Shown here: piece by piece, positions 10,403 to 19,292 of the stretch
How positions within the stretch are numbered: position 1 is the stretch's first letter
How the letters are laid out: each line of letters begins with the position of its first letter
NCBI GenBank assembly: GCA_004293485.1
Contig: RDYW01000036.1
Location: 24,793-88,792 of the forward strand
DNA: 64,000 bases
Direction: 5' to 3'
DNA from: Sphingobacteriales bacterium
GTDB lineage: Bacteria > Bacteroidota > Bacteroidia > Sphingobacteriales > Sphingobacteriaceae
The notes under the pieces: generated by a model
The model's database searches: none
What the model was told of the DNA's origin: nothing
What the model saw: only the letters and a program-made list of their open reading frames with translations
Made by a program: the position numbers and the translations under genes

Positions 10403-11755
10403 ATGTTCAAAAAAATATTAATTGCCAACCGAGGCGAAATAGCCTTGCGCATTATACGCACTTGCAAAGAAATGGGTATAAAAACGGTTGCCGTTTATTC
10501 TACCGCCGATAGAGATAGTTTACATGTACGCTTTGCCGACGAAGCCGTGTGCATAGGCCCAGCCCCAAGTAAAGATTCGTATTTAAACATCCCTAATATT
10601 ATTTCGGCCGCCGAGGTTACCAATGCCGATGCCATACACCCAGGCTACGGGTTTTTATCCGAAAATGCCAAGTTTTCGGCCATTTGCGAAGAGTACGGTA
10701 TAAAATTTATAGGCGCCAGCGCCGAGCAAATAAACGGGATGGGCGATAAAGCATCGGCAAAAAACACCATGAAAGCCGCAGGCGTACCCACTATACCGGG
10801 CTCAGATGGTTTACTTACCGATGTAAAACAAGGCTTAACGCTAGCCAAGCAAATAGGATATCCTGTAATATTAAAAGCCACAGCAGGTGGTGGGGGCCGT
10901 GGTATGCGCCAAGTGTGGAAAGATGAAGAATTTGAAAACGCTTGGGATAGCGCAAGGCAAGAGTCGGCCGCCGCATTTGGCAACGATGGCCTATACCTCG
11001 AAAAATATATTGAAGACCCGAGGCATATTGAAATACAAATTATTGGCGATAAATTTGGTAAAGTTTGCCACTTATCCGAACGCGATTGTTCGATACAACG
11101 CCGCCATCAAAAACTGGTTGAAGAATCTCCTTCTCCATTTATGACCGCCGAATTAAGAGAAAAAATGGGACAAGCTGCCATTATTGGAGGCCAAGCCGTA
11201 AACTATGAAGGTGCAGGTACTGTAGAGTTTTTGGTAGACAAACACCGCAATTTTTACTTTATGGAGATGAATACCCGTATACAGGTAGAACACCCCGTAA
11301 CCGAAGAGGTGATTAATTTTGATTTGATAAAAGAACAAATAAAAGTAGCTTCGGGCATACCCATATCGGGCAAAAACTATATCCCCAAAATGCATGCCAT
11401 CGAATGCCGCATAAATGCCGAAGACCCCTTTAATAATTTTAGGCCTTGCCCGGGTAAAATAACCCATTTTCACTCCCCTGGTGGCCACGGTGTAAGGGTA
11501 GATACACATGTTTACGCTGGTTACCAAATTCCCTCAAGTTACGATTCGATGATTGCCAAACTGATATGTACAGCACAAACGCGTGAAGAAGCCATTTGCA
11601 CCATGGAGCGTTCGTTAAGCGAATTTGTGATTGAAGGCGTAAAAACTACCATACCTTTCCACTTAATGTTAATGAAAGACCCTAATTTTAGAGCAGGTAA
11701 TTTTACCACCAAGTTTATGGAAACATTTAATATGGTATCGCCAGAGGTGCAATAA
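10403..11755 (+). CDS. accC: Acetyl-CoA carboxylase biotin carboxylase subunit
   Basis: [56 protein letters not shown]...[16 protein letters not shown]. Confidence 0.97.
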   Translation: MFKKILIANRGEIALRIIRTCKEMGIKTVAVYSTADRDSLHVRFADEAVCIGPAPSKDSYLNIPNIISAAEVTNADAIHPGYGFLSENAKFSAICEEYGIKFIGASAEQINGMGDKASAKNTMKAAGVPTIPGSDGLLTDVKQGLTLAKQIGYPVILKATAGGGGRGMRQVWKDEEFENAWDSARQESAAAFGNDGLYLEKYIEDPRHIEIQIIGDKFGKVCHLSERDCSIQRRHQKLVEESPSPFMTAELREKMGQAAIIGGQAVNYEGAGTVEFLVDKHRNFYFMEMNTRIQVEHPVTEEVINFDLIKEQIKVASGIPISGKNYIPKMHAIECRINAEDPFNNFRPCPGKITHFHSPGGHGVRVDTHVYAGYQIPSSYDSMIAKLICTAQTREEAICTMERSLSEFVIEGVKTTIPFHLMLMKDPNFRAGNFTTKFMETFNMVSPEVQ

Positions 11756-11789
11756 AAACATTGCCTTGTGGCTAAATAGCTAAAAATAA

Positions 11790-12650
11790 ATGGATTTAAT
11801 AAAATCTATAAAAAACAAAAGTAAAGCTAAAGAGTCTGAAATGTCTTTTTTTGGACATTTAGATGTGTTGCGTGGCCACCTTATCCGCTCGGCATTGGTT
11901 ATATTATTGCTTACTTGTTTATGCTTTTTTTATTACGATTTTTTATTCGACACCATTATTATGGGTCCCAAGCGACCCGATTTTTGGACATATAAAATAA
12001 TGTGCCGCCTAAGCGATTATTTTAACCTAGGCCCAGCGTTTTGTATAAAATCAATCCCAGGTAAAATTATAAATACCGAAATGGCTGGGCAGTTTACCTT
12101 GCAATTAAATTCATCGTTGCTGGTTGGTATTGTTATAGGTTTCCCTTATTTACTTTGGGAAGTTTGGCGTTTTATTAAACCAGCCTTATTGGAAAAAGAA
12201 CGAAAATCGGCCAGTGGCTTTGTGTTTTTTGCCAGCCTTTTATTTATTATGGGTATTTTATTTGGGTATTACCTTATTGCGCCACTATCGGTAAATTTTT
12301 TAACCAATTATAAAATAAGCGATATTATCGAAAACACCATCACCATCGACTCGTATTTATCTTCCGTGGCAACACTAACATTGGGTACAGGTATCGTTTT
12401 CGAGTTACCCATAATCATATTTGTATTATCTAAGCTGGGTTTAATGACGCCCAAATTTATGAAAGCGCAAAGGCGATATGCTGTTGTTATTATATTAATT
12501 ATTGCAGCCATTGTAACACCCACCCCCGATATATTAACCATGCTAACCGTAAGCCTTCCTTTATTCTTATTATACGAGGTAAGCATTTGGGTATCGGGCC
12601 TGGTATACAAACAAAAGCAAGCCGAAGAAAAAGCCTTTTACGCTAACTAA
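11790..12650 (+). CDS. tatC: Sec-independent protein translocase TatC
   Basis: MSFFGHLDVLRGHLIRSALVIL...; multispanning; FELPIIIFVLSKLGLMTPKFMKAQRRYAVVIILIIAAIVTPTPDILTMLTVSLPLFLLYE. Confidence 0.95.
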   Translation: MDLIKSIKNKSKAKESEMSFFGHLDVLRGHLIRSALVILLLTCLCFFYYDFLFDTIIMGPKRPDFWTYKIMCRLSDYFNLGPAFCIKSIPGKIINTEMAGQFTLQLNSSLLVGIVIGFPYLLWEVWRFIKPALLEKERKSASGFVFFASLLFIMGILFGYYLIAPLSVNFLTNYKISDIIENTITIDSYLSSVATLTLGTGIVFELPIIIFVLSKLGLMTPKFMKAQRRYAVVIILIIAAIVTPTPDILTMLTVSLPLFLLYEVSIWVSGLVYKQKQAEEKAFYAN

Positions 12651-12654
12651 ATTT

Positions 12655-13095
12655 ATGATGATAACCGATTTAAAAATAGCCATAGGTGCCGACCATGCAG
12701 GCTTTACCTACAAAGAAGAATTGATTAAATATTTAAACGAATGTAAAGAGCTTAAAGATTTTGGTACATACTCGCCTGCTTCAGTTGATTATCCCGATTT
12801 TGCACACCCCGTGGCAGCGGCCGTAGAAACTAAAGCTTACGATTTTGGTATTTTAATTTGCGGAAGCGGAAACGGCGTGGCTATTACTGCCAATAAACAC
12901 CAAGGTATAAGGGCTTCCATTTGCTGGGATGTGGAATTGGCCAAGTTGGCAAGGCTACATAATAACGCCAATATCATTTGCCTTCCCGAGCGTTTTATTA
13001 GCCTCGAAATGGCGAAAGAAATGGTAGAAATATTTTTAACTACCTCATTTGAAGGTGGCCGACATGCCACAAGGGTAAGCAAAATAAGTTGTTAA
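12655..13095 (+). CDS. rpiB: Ribose 5-phosphate isomerase B
   Basis: IAIGADHAGFTYKEELIKYL...SVDYPDFAHPVA...GILICGSGNGVAITANKHQGIRASICW. Confidence 0.95.
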   Translation: MMITDLKIAIGADHAGFTYKEELIKYLNECKELKDFGTYSPASVDYPDFAHPVAAAVETKAYDFGILICGSGNGVAITANKHQGIRASICWDVELAKLARLHNNANIICLPERFISLEMAKEMVEIFLTTSFEGGRHATRVSKISC

Positions 13096-13137
13096 AAACA
13101 TTTTTAGTGCATGTTAAAAACTTAAATAAAACTACCG

Positions 13138-13206
13138 CCATGGTGCGGCCATGGTGCGTGTCCTCACGCAACATTCCATCGTATCGCGTGTTCCTCACGC
13201 AACATC
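13138..13206. repeat. Intergenic structured repeat: two minimal GCGTG-tcct-CACGC hairpins preceded by a CCATGGTGCG direct repeat
   Basis: CCATGGTGCG at 13138-13147 and 13149-13158; TGCGTG(tcct)CACGCA at 13155-13170; GCGTG(ttcct)CACGC at 13186-13200; both followed by AACAT(T)CC. Confidence 0.6.
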
Positions 13207-13311
13207 CTTAAAATGCTTTTTAGGTTACGATTAATACGTTCATCCTTAAATGTAAACGTAAATTCAAAGAAAAAAGGCAACACAGAATAAGTTTAACCAT
13301 AAAAAAAACTT

Positions 13312-13319
13312 TAAGTTTG
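13312..13319 (+). promoter_or_regulatory. Bacteroidetes -7 promoter element (TAnnTTTG) upstream of mqnA
   Basis: TAAGTTTG, 16 bp before the ATG at 13336. Confidence 0.45.
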
Positions 13320-13335
13320 CCCTGCATTATTTAGT

Positions 13336-14094
13336 ATGATTAAAATTTCGGCCGTTAGCTACACCAATACGCTCCCATTTATATATGGTTTAACGCATTC
13401 AGGTATTAATAACGATATACAATTAAGCCTAGATGTACCCGCAATATGTGCCCAAAAACTTAAAGATAATCAAGTAGATATAGGCCTTATTCCGGTAGCG
13501 GCTATAACCGATTTGCCTCAAGCGCAGCTAATTTCCGATTATTGTATTGGCGCTAACGGAGCAGTAAACTCGGTGTTTATTTTTAGTAATTGCCCAATTA
13601 GCGAAGTTAAATTTTTACAGCTCGATGCCCAATCAAAAACATCTAACCAATTGGCTTTGGTGCTTATGAAGTATTATTGGCATATTGAGCCACAATTAAT
13701 TGTAAATGCTGATAACTATGCACAATCGGCGCAAGCCAATACCGCTTTTGTGCAAATCGGCGACCGCACTTTTGGCCAACAAAATAAATTTGCCTATGCC
13801 TACGACTTAGCCGCCGAGTGGAAAAATTATACCGGTTTACCTTTTGTATTTGCCGTTTGGGTAAGTAATAAAAAATTAGATAATAAATTTATCGAAACCC
13901 TAAATGCGGCATTTAAGTTGGGCTTAGATAACCGTAACGAAGTATTAAAAGAGTTAAAAAAAATCTCAAATTTTGAATTAAAAGATTATCTGTATAACAA
14001 AATCGAGTATCATTTGGATACTTTAAAATTAAAGGCTTTGGCTCGGTTTAATAGGTTAATGAGTAACTTACATAATGATACAGGGCTTAAATAA
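13336..14094 (+). CDS. mqnA: Menaquinone biosynthesis protein MqnA (chorismate dehydratase, futalosine pathway)
   Basis: KISAVSYTNTLPFIYGL...QVDIGLIPVAAITDLPQAQLISDYCIGANGAVNSVFIFS...YDLAAEWKNYTGLPFVFAVWVSN. Confidence 0.88.
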   Translation: MIKISAVSYTNTLPFIYGLTHSGINNDIQLSLDVPAICAQKLKDNQVDIGLIPVAAITDLPQAQLISDYCIGANGAVNSVFIFSNCPISEVKFLQLDAQSKTSNQLALVLMKYYWHIEPQLIVNADNYAQSAQANTAFVQIGDRTFGQQNKFAYAYDLAAEWKNYTGLPFVFAVWVSNKKLDNKFIETLNAAFKLGLDNRNEVLKELKKISNFELKDYLYNKIEYHLDTLKLKALARFNRLMSNLHNDTGLK

Positions 14095-14181
14095 GTAAAA
14101 ACAATGAATAGGATATAAGATAATGTTTTTTTAAGTATATTAAATATTTTTAATTTTTACTTTTAAATTTTTATTTTTAAA

Positions 14182-14694
14182 ATGCTAACACCCGCCGCCC
14201 GTATTTTTGTAGCACTTTTGCTAATTTTTGCTGCCGCAATAGCTACCTATTTTAGCGTTAACATCATAGCCGCTTTTGCTATTATATTGGTGGGCTTGGT
14301 AGGCTGGGGTTATTTTAAAGAAGGAACGGTAATATTAGCCGCCCAGCAATATAAAAGCCAAAAATACGAAGCAGCAAATACACTTTTAAAATCTATAAAA
14401 AACCCCAAATGGTTAAACAAACAACGAAAGCCATATTATTATTTGATTTTAGGAAACATAGCCTTACAACAGTTAGATTATACCACCGCCCAATTACACT
14501 TGGGCAAAGCCGCTACTATGGGTTTAAAAGCCAACGATTTGGGTACTACCCTAATGCACTTAGCCAACATTAGCTTGCGTAACCAACATAAAACAAAAGG
14601 TTTATATTGGATTGCCGAAGCCGATAAGCTTCCTTTAACCGAAAAATATAAAAGCATTTTAAAAAATATTAAGCTAGAACTCGATAAATTATAA
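14182..14694 (+). CDS. Membrane-anchored small TPR-like protein, function unknown
   Basis: Two N-terminal hydrophobic segments then TPR-like helices (KYEAANTLLKSIKNPKWLNKQRKPYYYLILGNIALQQLDYTTAQLHLGKAATMGL). Confidence 0.55.
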   Translation: MLTPAARIFVALLLIFAAAIATYFSVNIIAAFAIILVGLVGWGYFKEGTVILAAQQYKSQKYEAANTLLKSIKNPKWLNKQRKPYYYLILGNIALQQLDYTTAQLHLGKAATMGLKANDLGTTLMHLANISLRNQHKTKGLYWIAEADKLPLTEKYKSILKNIKLELDKL

Positions 14695-14816
14695 AGCATT
14701 TAAGTTACTATATTTCTACAAAATCCAAACAATTATCACGTTAAGTTTTATTAAAATTGCAAACAAAAAATTAAGCCAAATTATACTATCGGCGTAAAAA
14801 AACACCCCCAATTATA

Positions 14817-15842
14817 ATGACAAACACTTTATTTTTAGATGCCGCATTTTCTATCGCCACGCCACGTCCACCTGTTTGGTTTATGCGCCAAGCCGGGCGT
14901 TTTATGCCCCAATACTGGGAAATTAAAAACAAATATTCGTTTTTAGAAATGTGTAAAACACCCGAAATAGCGGCCGATGTTACCATGCTACCCGTAGATT
15001 TATTGGGTATTGATGCCGCAATACTTTTTTCGGATATTTTGGTAACCGCCGAAGCCATGGGTGGCGATTTAAGTTTTACACAAGGCATTGGGCCCAAATT
15101 TGCTAACCCCGTTAAAACCCCTGCCGATATTGATGCCCTAAATACCTACTGCATACACAAATTGCAATACGTAGCCGATGCCATAAAAGTTATACAACAA
15201 CGTTTAAATAAAAGCATCCCATTAATAGGTTTTGCAGGAGCACCTTTTACCGTTATGAGTTATTTGATAGAAGGAGGCTCGAGCAAAGATTTTAAATTAA
15301 CCAAACTTTTTATACATAACCACCCCGAACTAGCGCACCGATTGCTTGCCAAAATTGCCCAAGTAACCGTTGATTATTTAAACCTACAAATTACCGCCGG
15401 GGTAAATGCGATTCAATTATTTGATAGCTGGGCATTGGCTTTAAGTTGGGACGATTATACCGAGTTTTCGCACCGTTACAACTCCAAAATTATTGCAGCC
15501 TTAAACCGTTCAAACATTCCTGTAATATCTTTTTGCAAAGGGAGTTCGGTATTTGCCCCACTTATGGCCACGGCTAAACCCGATGTAATTTCGATAGATT
15601 GGAACGCCGATTTAAAAGATATGAAAGCCCGCTTACCCCAAAATATTGCCATACAGGGCAACCTCGACCCGCATATTTTATACGCCGATAAACACGTAAT
15701 TAAAAACCGCATACACCACCTTTTCGAGCGTATGCGAGGCCAAAATGGATTTATTTTTAACCTCGGCCACGGCATAATGCCCGATATACCTTTCGATAAT
15801 GTAAAATATGCTATTGATGTAGTAAAGGAGTTTAGGTATTAA
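14817..15842 (+). CDS. hemE: Uroporphyrinogen decarboxylase
   Basis: RPPVWFMRQAGRFMPQYWEIK...GFAGAPFTVMSYLIEGGSSKDF...FNLGHGIMPDIPFDNVKYAID. Confidence 0.97.
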   Translation: MTNTLFLDAAFSIATPRPPVWFMRQAGRFMPQYWEIKNKYSFLEMCKTPEIAADVTMLPVDLLGIDAAILFSDILVTAEAMGGDLSFTQGIGPKFANPVKTPADIDALNTYCIHKLQYVADAIKVIQQRLNKSIPLIGFAGAPFTVMSYLIEGGSSKDFKLTKLFIHNHPELAHRLLAKIAQVTVDYLNLQITAGVNAIQLFDSWALALSWDDYTEFSHRYNSKIIAALNRSNIPVISFCKGSSVFAPLMATAKPDVISIDWNADLKDMKARLPQNIAIQGNLDPHILYADKHVIKNRIHHLFERMRGQNGFIFNLGHGIMPDIPFDNVKYAIDVVKEFRY

Positions 15843-15926
15843 AAACAGCCAAAATTTTATCAACGATGTATAATTATTGTATTAAAAATAGTGTATAAAT
15901 AGCACCCATTTACCCCTATAGCCCTA

Positions 15927-16466
15927 ATGTTATACCCCTACATACTTGCCACACATATTGTATTTGTAGTAAGCTGGATGGCCGGCTTATTTTATATCGT
16001 TAGGTTATTTATTTACCATACCGAAGCCAACTTAAAACCCGAAGCCGAACGTATCATATTACAAAAACAGTTCGAAATTATGGAAGGCAAACTGTGGAAT
16101 ATTATTACCACGCCTGCTATGCTTTTAACCGTCGGGGCGGGATTGTGGATGCTTTACCTAAATCCATTATTATTAAAAACCGATTGGATGTGGGTAAAAC
16201 TAGGTTTTGTAGCGGGCTTAATAGTGTATCACATTATTTGTGGCAGCATAATTACCCAGCTAAAACGGGGCAAATATTGGATGACCAGCACCCAGCTAAG
16301 GTTATGGAACGAACTGGCAACCCTGTTTTTGGTGGCTATTGTATTTACTGTAATATTAAAAAGTGCTATTGATTGGGCTTATGGTTTAGCCGGCTTGGTA
16401 GTATTTGCCTTAATAATTATGCTTGCGGTAAAAGCGTATAAAAAATCTCGACTTAAACGTAGCTAG
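15927..16466 (+). CDS. CopD/UPF0093 (HemJ-like) integral membrane protein, putative protoporphyrinogen oxidase
   Basis: 4-5 TM; HIVFVVSWMAGLFYIVRLFIYHTEA motif; next to hemE. Confidence 0.8.
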   Translation: MLYPYILATHIVFVVSWMAGLFYIVRLFIYHTEANLKPEAERIILQKQFEIMEGKLWNIITTPAMLLTVGAGLWMLYLNPLLLKTDWMWVKLGFVAGLIVYHIICGSIITQLKRGKYWMTSTQLRLWNELATLFLVAIVFTVILKSAIDWAYGLAGLVVFALIIMLAVKAYKKSRLKRS

Positions 16467-16540
16467 GCTTTAACTTACAAAAGCATATACGATTAGTAAG
16501 TAGTAATTTATAAATTATTTGCATTTTATTTTTTTTCACA

Positions 16541-17881
16541 CTAATGCAAATCCACTACATCATCTTCATGTAATAGCAACTCCAGTTTTACGGTTTCTAC
16601 GTTTTGTTCTACTTTTTTTAGGATGGTAAACATATAACCGTTAAACATTTTTACTTCGCCCACTTCGGGTATTTTGCCAAAAATTTCGCTAAGTAAACCT
16701 ACCATGGTATCGTAATCTTCGTCTTCGGGCAAATCGTGTGGTAAAAATTCGTTTACATCATATACCGTAGCCGATGCGGTGATGATAAATTCGTTTTCGG
16801 ATATTTTTTCTACAATTGGTTTTTCCTCGTCGTACTCATCTTGTATATCACCTACCAGTTCTTCTACAATATCTTCGAGGGTTACCATGCCAGCAGTGCC
16901 GCCAAATTCATCTAAAACAATGGCTATTTGAATGCGTTTTAGTTTTAGTTCGGCCATTAAGTCGTTAATTTTTTGCGATTCGGGTATAAACAATGGCTTG
17001 CGTAATATATCTTTTAAAACAAAAGGCTGGTGCCGCACAATTAGCGATAAAATATCTTTTGCATGTATTATACCCACAATTTTATCAACAGTTTCTTCAT
17101 AAACAGGTATGCGTGAGTAGCCTTCGGCAATAATTACTTCAAGCAGTTCTTCTTGTGTAGCACTAATATCGATACCCGAAATTTTGGTACGCGGAACCAT
17201 TATGTTTTTTACTACACGTTCGTTAAAATCAAATACATTTTTTATTAACTCGTGTTCGGCTTTATCTAAGGCACCGCTTTCTTTACCTTGGTCTAATAAA
17301 TATTGTAGCTCTTCAGACGAGTGTACTGCCTCGTGGCCTGCAGCTGTATTAATACCCAGTAGCTTTAAAATAAAATTAGCAAAGCCATTTAATAGCCAAA
17401 TAAAGGGTTTAAATAAAATATAAAAAAACTGTAAGGGCAAAGCAATAGCAAGGGTAGTATTTACTGGGCGTTGTATCGCAAACGATTTTGGTGCTAACTC
17501 GCCAAACACAATATGTAACACTGTAATAATAGTAAAGGCCAAAATATGGCCAATATTGGTGGCTACTGCTGCCGAAAGTGAAAGGTTAAAAAGCCCTAAA
17601 AAATTTAATACCGCTGCCGACATTACCGACTCGCCCACCCAGCCCAAGCCTAACGATGCTAGGGTTATACCCAGTTGGGCGGCGGCTAAGTAACCATCTA
17701 AATGTGAGGTCATGTGTTTGGCTATGTGCGCTATTTTGCTCCCCGATTTTGCAATAAGCTCAATTTGCGAGCCCCGAACTTTTACCAAAGCAAATTCGGC
17801 TGCTACAAAAAAACCATTTAGCAATACTAAAAATAGGGTTACAAAAATCTTAAAACCACTAATATCCGAACCGGGGTCCAT
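16541..17881 (-). CDS. CNNM/CorC-type hemolysin-family transporter (DUF21 + CBS + CorC_HlyC)
   Basis: LNGFFVAAEFALVKVR..., CBS-pair region (IMVPRTKISGID...RIPVYEETVDKIVGIIHAKDIL), VLDEFGGTAGMVTLEDIVEELVGDIQDEYD. Confidence 0.93.
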   Translation of the reverse strand: MDPGSDISGFKIFVTLFLVLLNGFFVAAEFALVKVRGSQIELIAKSGSKIAHIAKHMTSHLDGYLAAAQLGITLASLGLGWVGESVMSAAVLNFLGLFNLSLSAAVATNIGHILAFTIITVLHIVFGELAPKSFAIQRPVNTTLAIALPLQFFYILFKPFIWLLNGFANFILKLLGINTAAGHEAVHSSEELQYLLDQGKESGALDKAEHELIKNVFDFNERVVKNIMVPRTKISGIDISATQEELLEVIIAEGYSRIPVYEETVDKIVGIIHAKDILSLIVRHQPFVLKDILRKPLFIPESQKINDLMAELKLKRIQIAIVLDEFGGTAGMVTLEDIVEELVGDIQDEYDEEKPIVEKISENEFIITASATVYDVNEFLPHDLPEDEDYDTMVGLLSEIFGKIPEVGEVKMFNGYMFTILKKVEQNVETVKLELLLHEDDVVDLH

Positions 17882-17888
17882 ATTTTTA

Positions 17889-18431
17889 TTACTTATTTAA
17901 AAATGTAGTGTTATATAATTCTATACTTTCAAGTATTACTTTATCGGCATAGCGCTTGCCCATTAAGTGTTCGATGGTTACGTTTTTATGCTCCAAAGCT
18001 TTATAATCTTGAAAAAAGCGTACAATTTCTTTCATCGCATGGGGTGGTAATTCGGCCAAATCATTGATATAATTTACCGACATATCGTTTTTAGCTACTG
18101 CAATAATTTTATCGTCCTGCTCGCCACCATCTACCATGTGCATTACACCAATAACCTTGGCTTCAATAATTGTCATCGGGTACACATCTACCGAACATAA
18201 AACCAAAATATCTAAGGGATCGTTATCGTCGCAGTATGTTTGTGGTATAAAACCATAATTAGCAGGGTACATTACCGATGAAAATAAAACTCTATCAAGT
18301 TTTATCAAGCCAGATTGTTTATCTATTTCGTATTTTGCTTTTGAACCTTTAGGTATTTCGATAATTGCATTCACTACATTTGGGGCGTCGTCGCCAGGAG
18401 ATATGGAGTGCCAGGGGTGGTTTTGAGTCAT
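17889..18431 (-). CDS. ppa: Inorganic pyrophosphatase
   Basis: [57 protein letters not shown]. Confidence 0.95.
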   Translation of the reverse strand: MTQNHPWHSISPGDDAPNVVNAIIEIPKGSKAKYEIDKQSGLIKLDRVLFSSVMYPANYGFIPQTYCDDNDPLDILVLCSVDVYPMTIIEAKVIGVMHMVDGGEQDDKIIAVAKNDMSVNYINDLAELPPHAMKEIVRFFQDYKALEHKNVTIEHLMGKRYADKVILESIELYNTTFLNK

Positions 18432-18451
18432 TATTTTATACTAATTTATTA

Positions 18452-19087
18452 TTAAGATGCTGATTTATATTTTGCTTTTACAAACGACCAAATTAAAGGA
18501 AAAGATGTGATGATAATAAAACCCACAATAATATACGTTAAATAATCGTTTACTTGTTTTTCAAATTCTTTACCTAAAAAGTAGCCTAGTAATGTTAATG
18601 ATGCTACCCATAAAACTGCGCCTAATATATTATAAACAGTAAAGCGCCTAAGCGATAATTTTACTACGCCAGCAATAATTGGGGCAAATGTACGCACAAT
18701 AGGTATAAATCTACCCATAATTAAAGCAAAAGAACCCTGCTTATTATAATACACTTCGGCCATACGTATATATTTTTTTTTAAAAAATAAGCTATCTTCT
18801 TTTTTAAACAGCAAAGGGCCTGTTTTGTATCCAAAATAATAACCTACAAAATTACCAGCTGTTGCGGCTATAATAGTACCAATTACCAAAGTAATTATAT
18901 CGGTATTTATTTTATGGGTAGCTACAAATAAGCCTGCCAAAAAAAGCAAATAATCGCCTGGTAAAAAAAAACCAAAAAATAAGCCAGTTTCGGCAAAAAT
19001 AACAAACAAAATTAGGTAAAATCCGCCTTCGTGAATTATTTGTTGAGCATCAACTAGTTTGATTATTGCCTGCCAGATTTTGTTCAT
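18452..19087 (-). CDS. DedA family membrane protein
   Basis: FAETGLFFGFFLPGDYLLFLAGL...GRFIPIVRTFAPIIAGVVKLSLRRF. Confidence 0.92.
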   Translation of the reverse strand: MNKIWQAIIKLVDAQQIIHEGGFYLILFVIFAETGLFFGFFLPGDYLLFLAGLFVATHKINTDIITLVIGTIIAATAGNFVGYYFGYKTGPLLFKKEDSLFFKKKYIRMAEVYYNKQGSFALIMGRFIPIVRTFAPIIAGVVKLSLRRFTVYNILGAVLWVASLTLLGYFLGKEFEKQVNDYLTYIIVGFIIITSFPLIWSFVKAKYKSAS

Positions 19088-19292
19088 AGTTTAACACCAT
19101 AAAATTACAAAATTTTATTACACTAGCTAGTTAAAATTTAAAAACCAAATTTAGGGGCATTAATAACTAACGTTTTTTATTTTAAATAAGATAAATAAGC
19201 CTTTTTAAATGATGATGTAAATTATTTATACAAAAAACCGCTTCACAAAATTTAGAATTGTAATTTTAGCGCATCATACTAAGCATTACAAA

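Noticed and set aside
13138-13206. GCGTG/CACGC hairpins as the rpiB terminator
   Set aside because: Followed by AACAT(T)CC rather than a T-tract, and two near-identical copies argue for a repeat family; a secondary termination role is not excluded.
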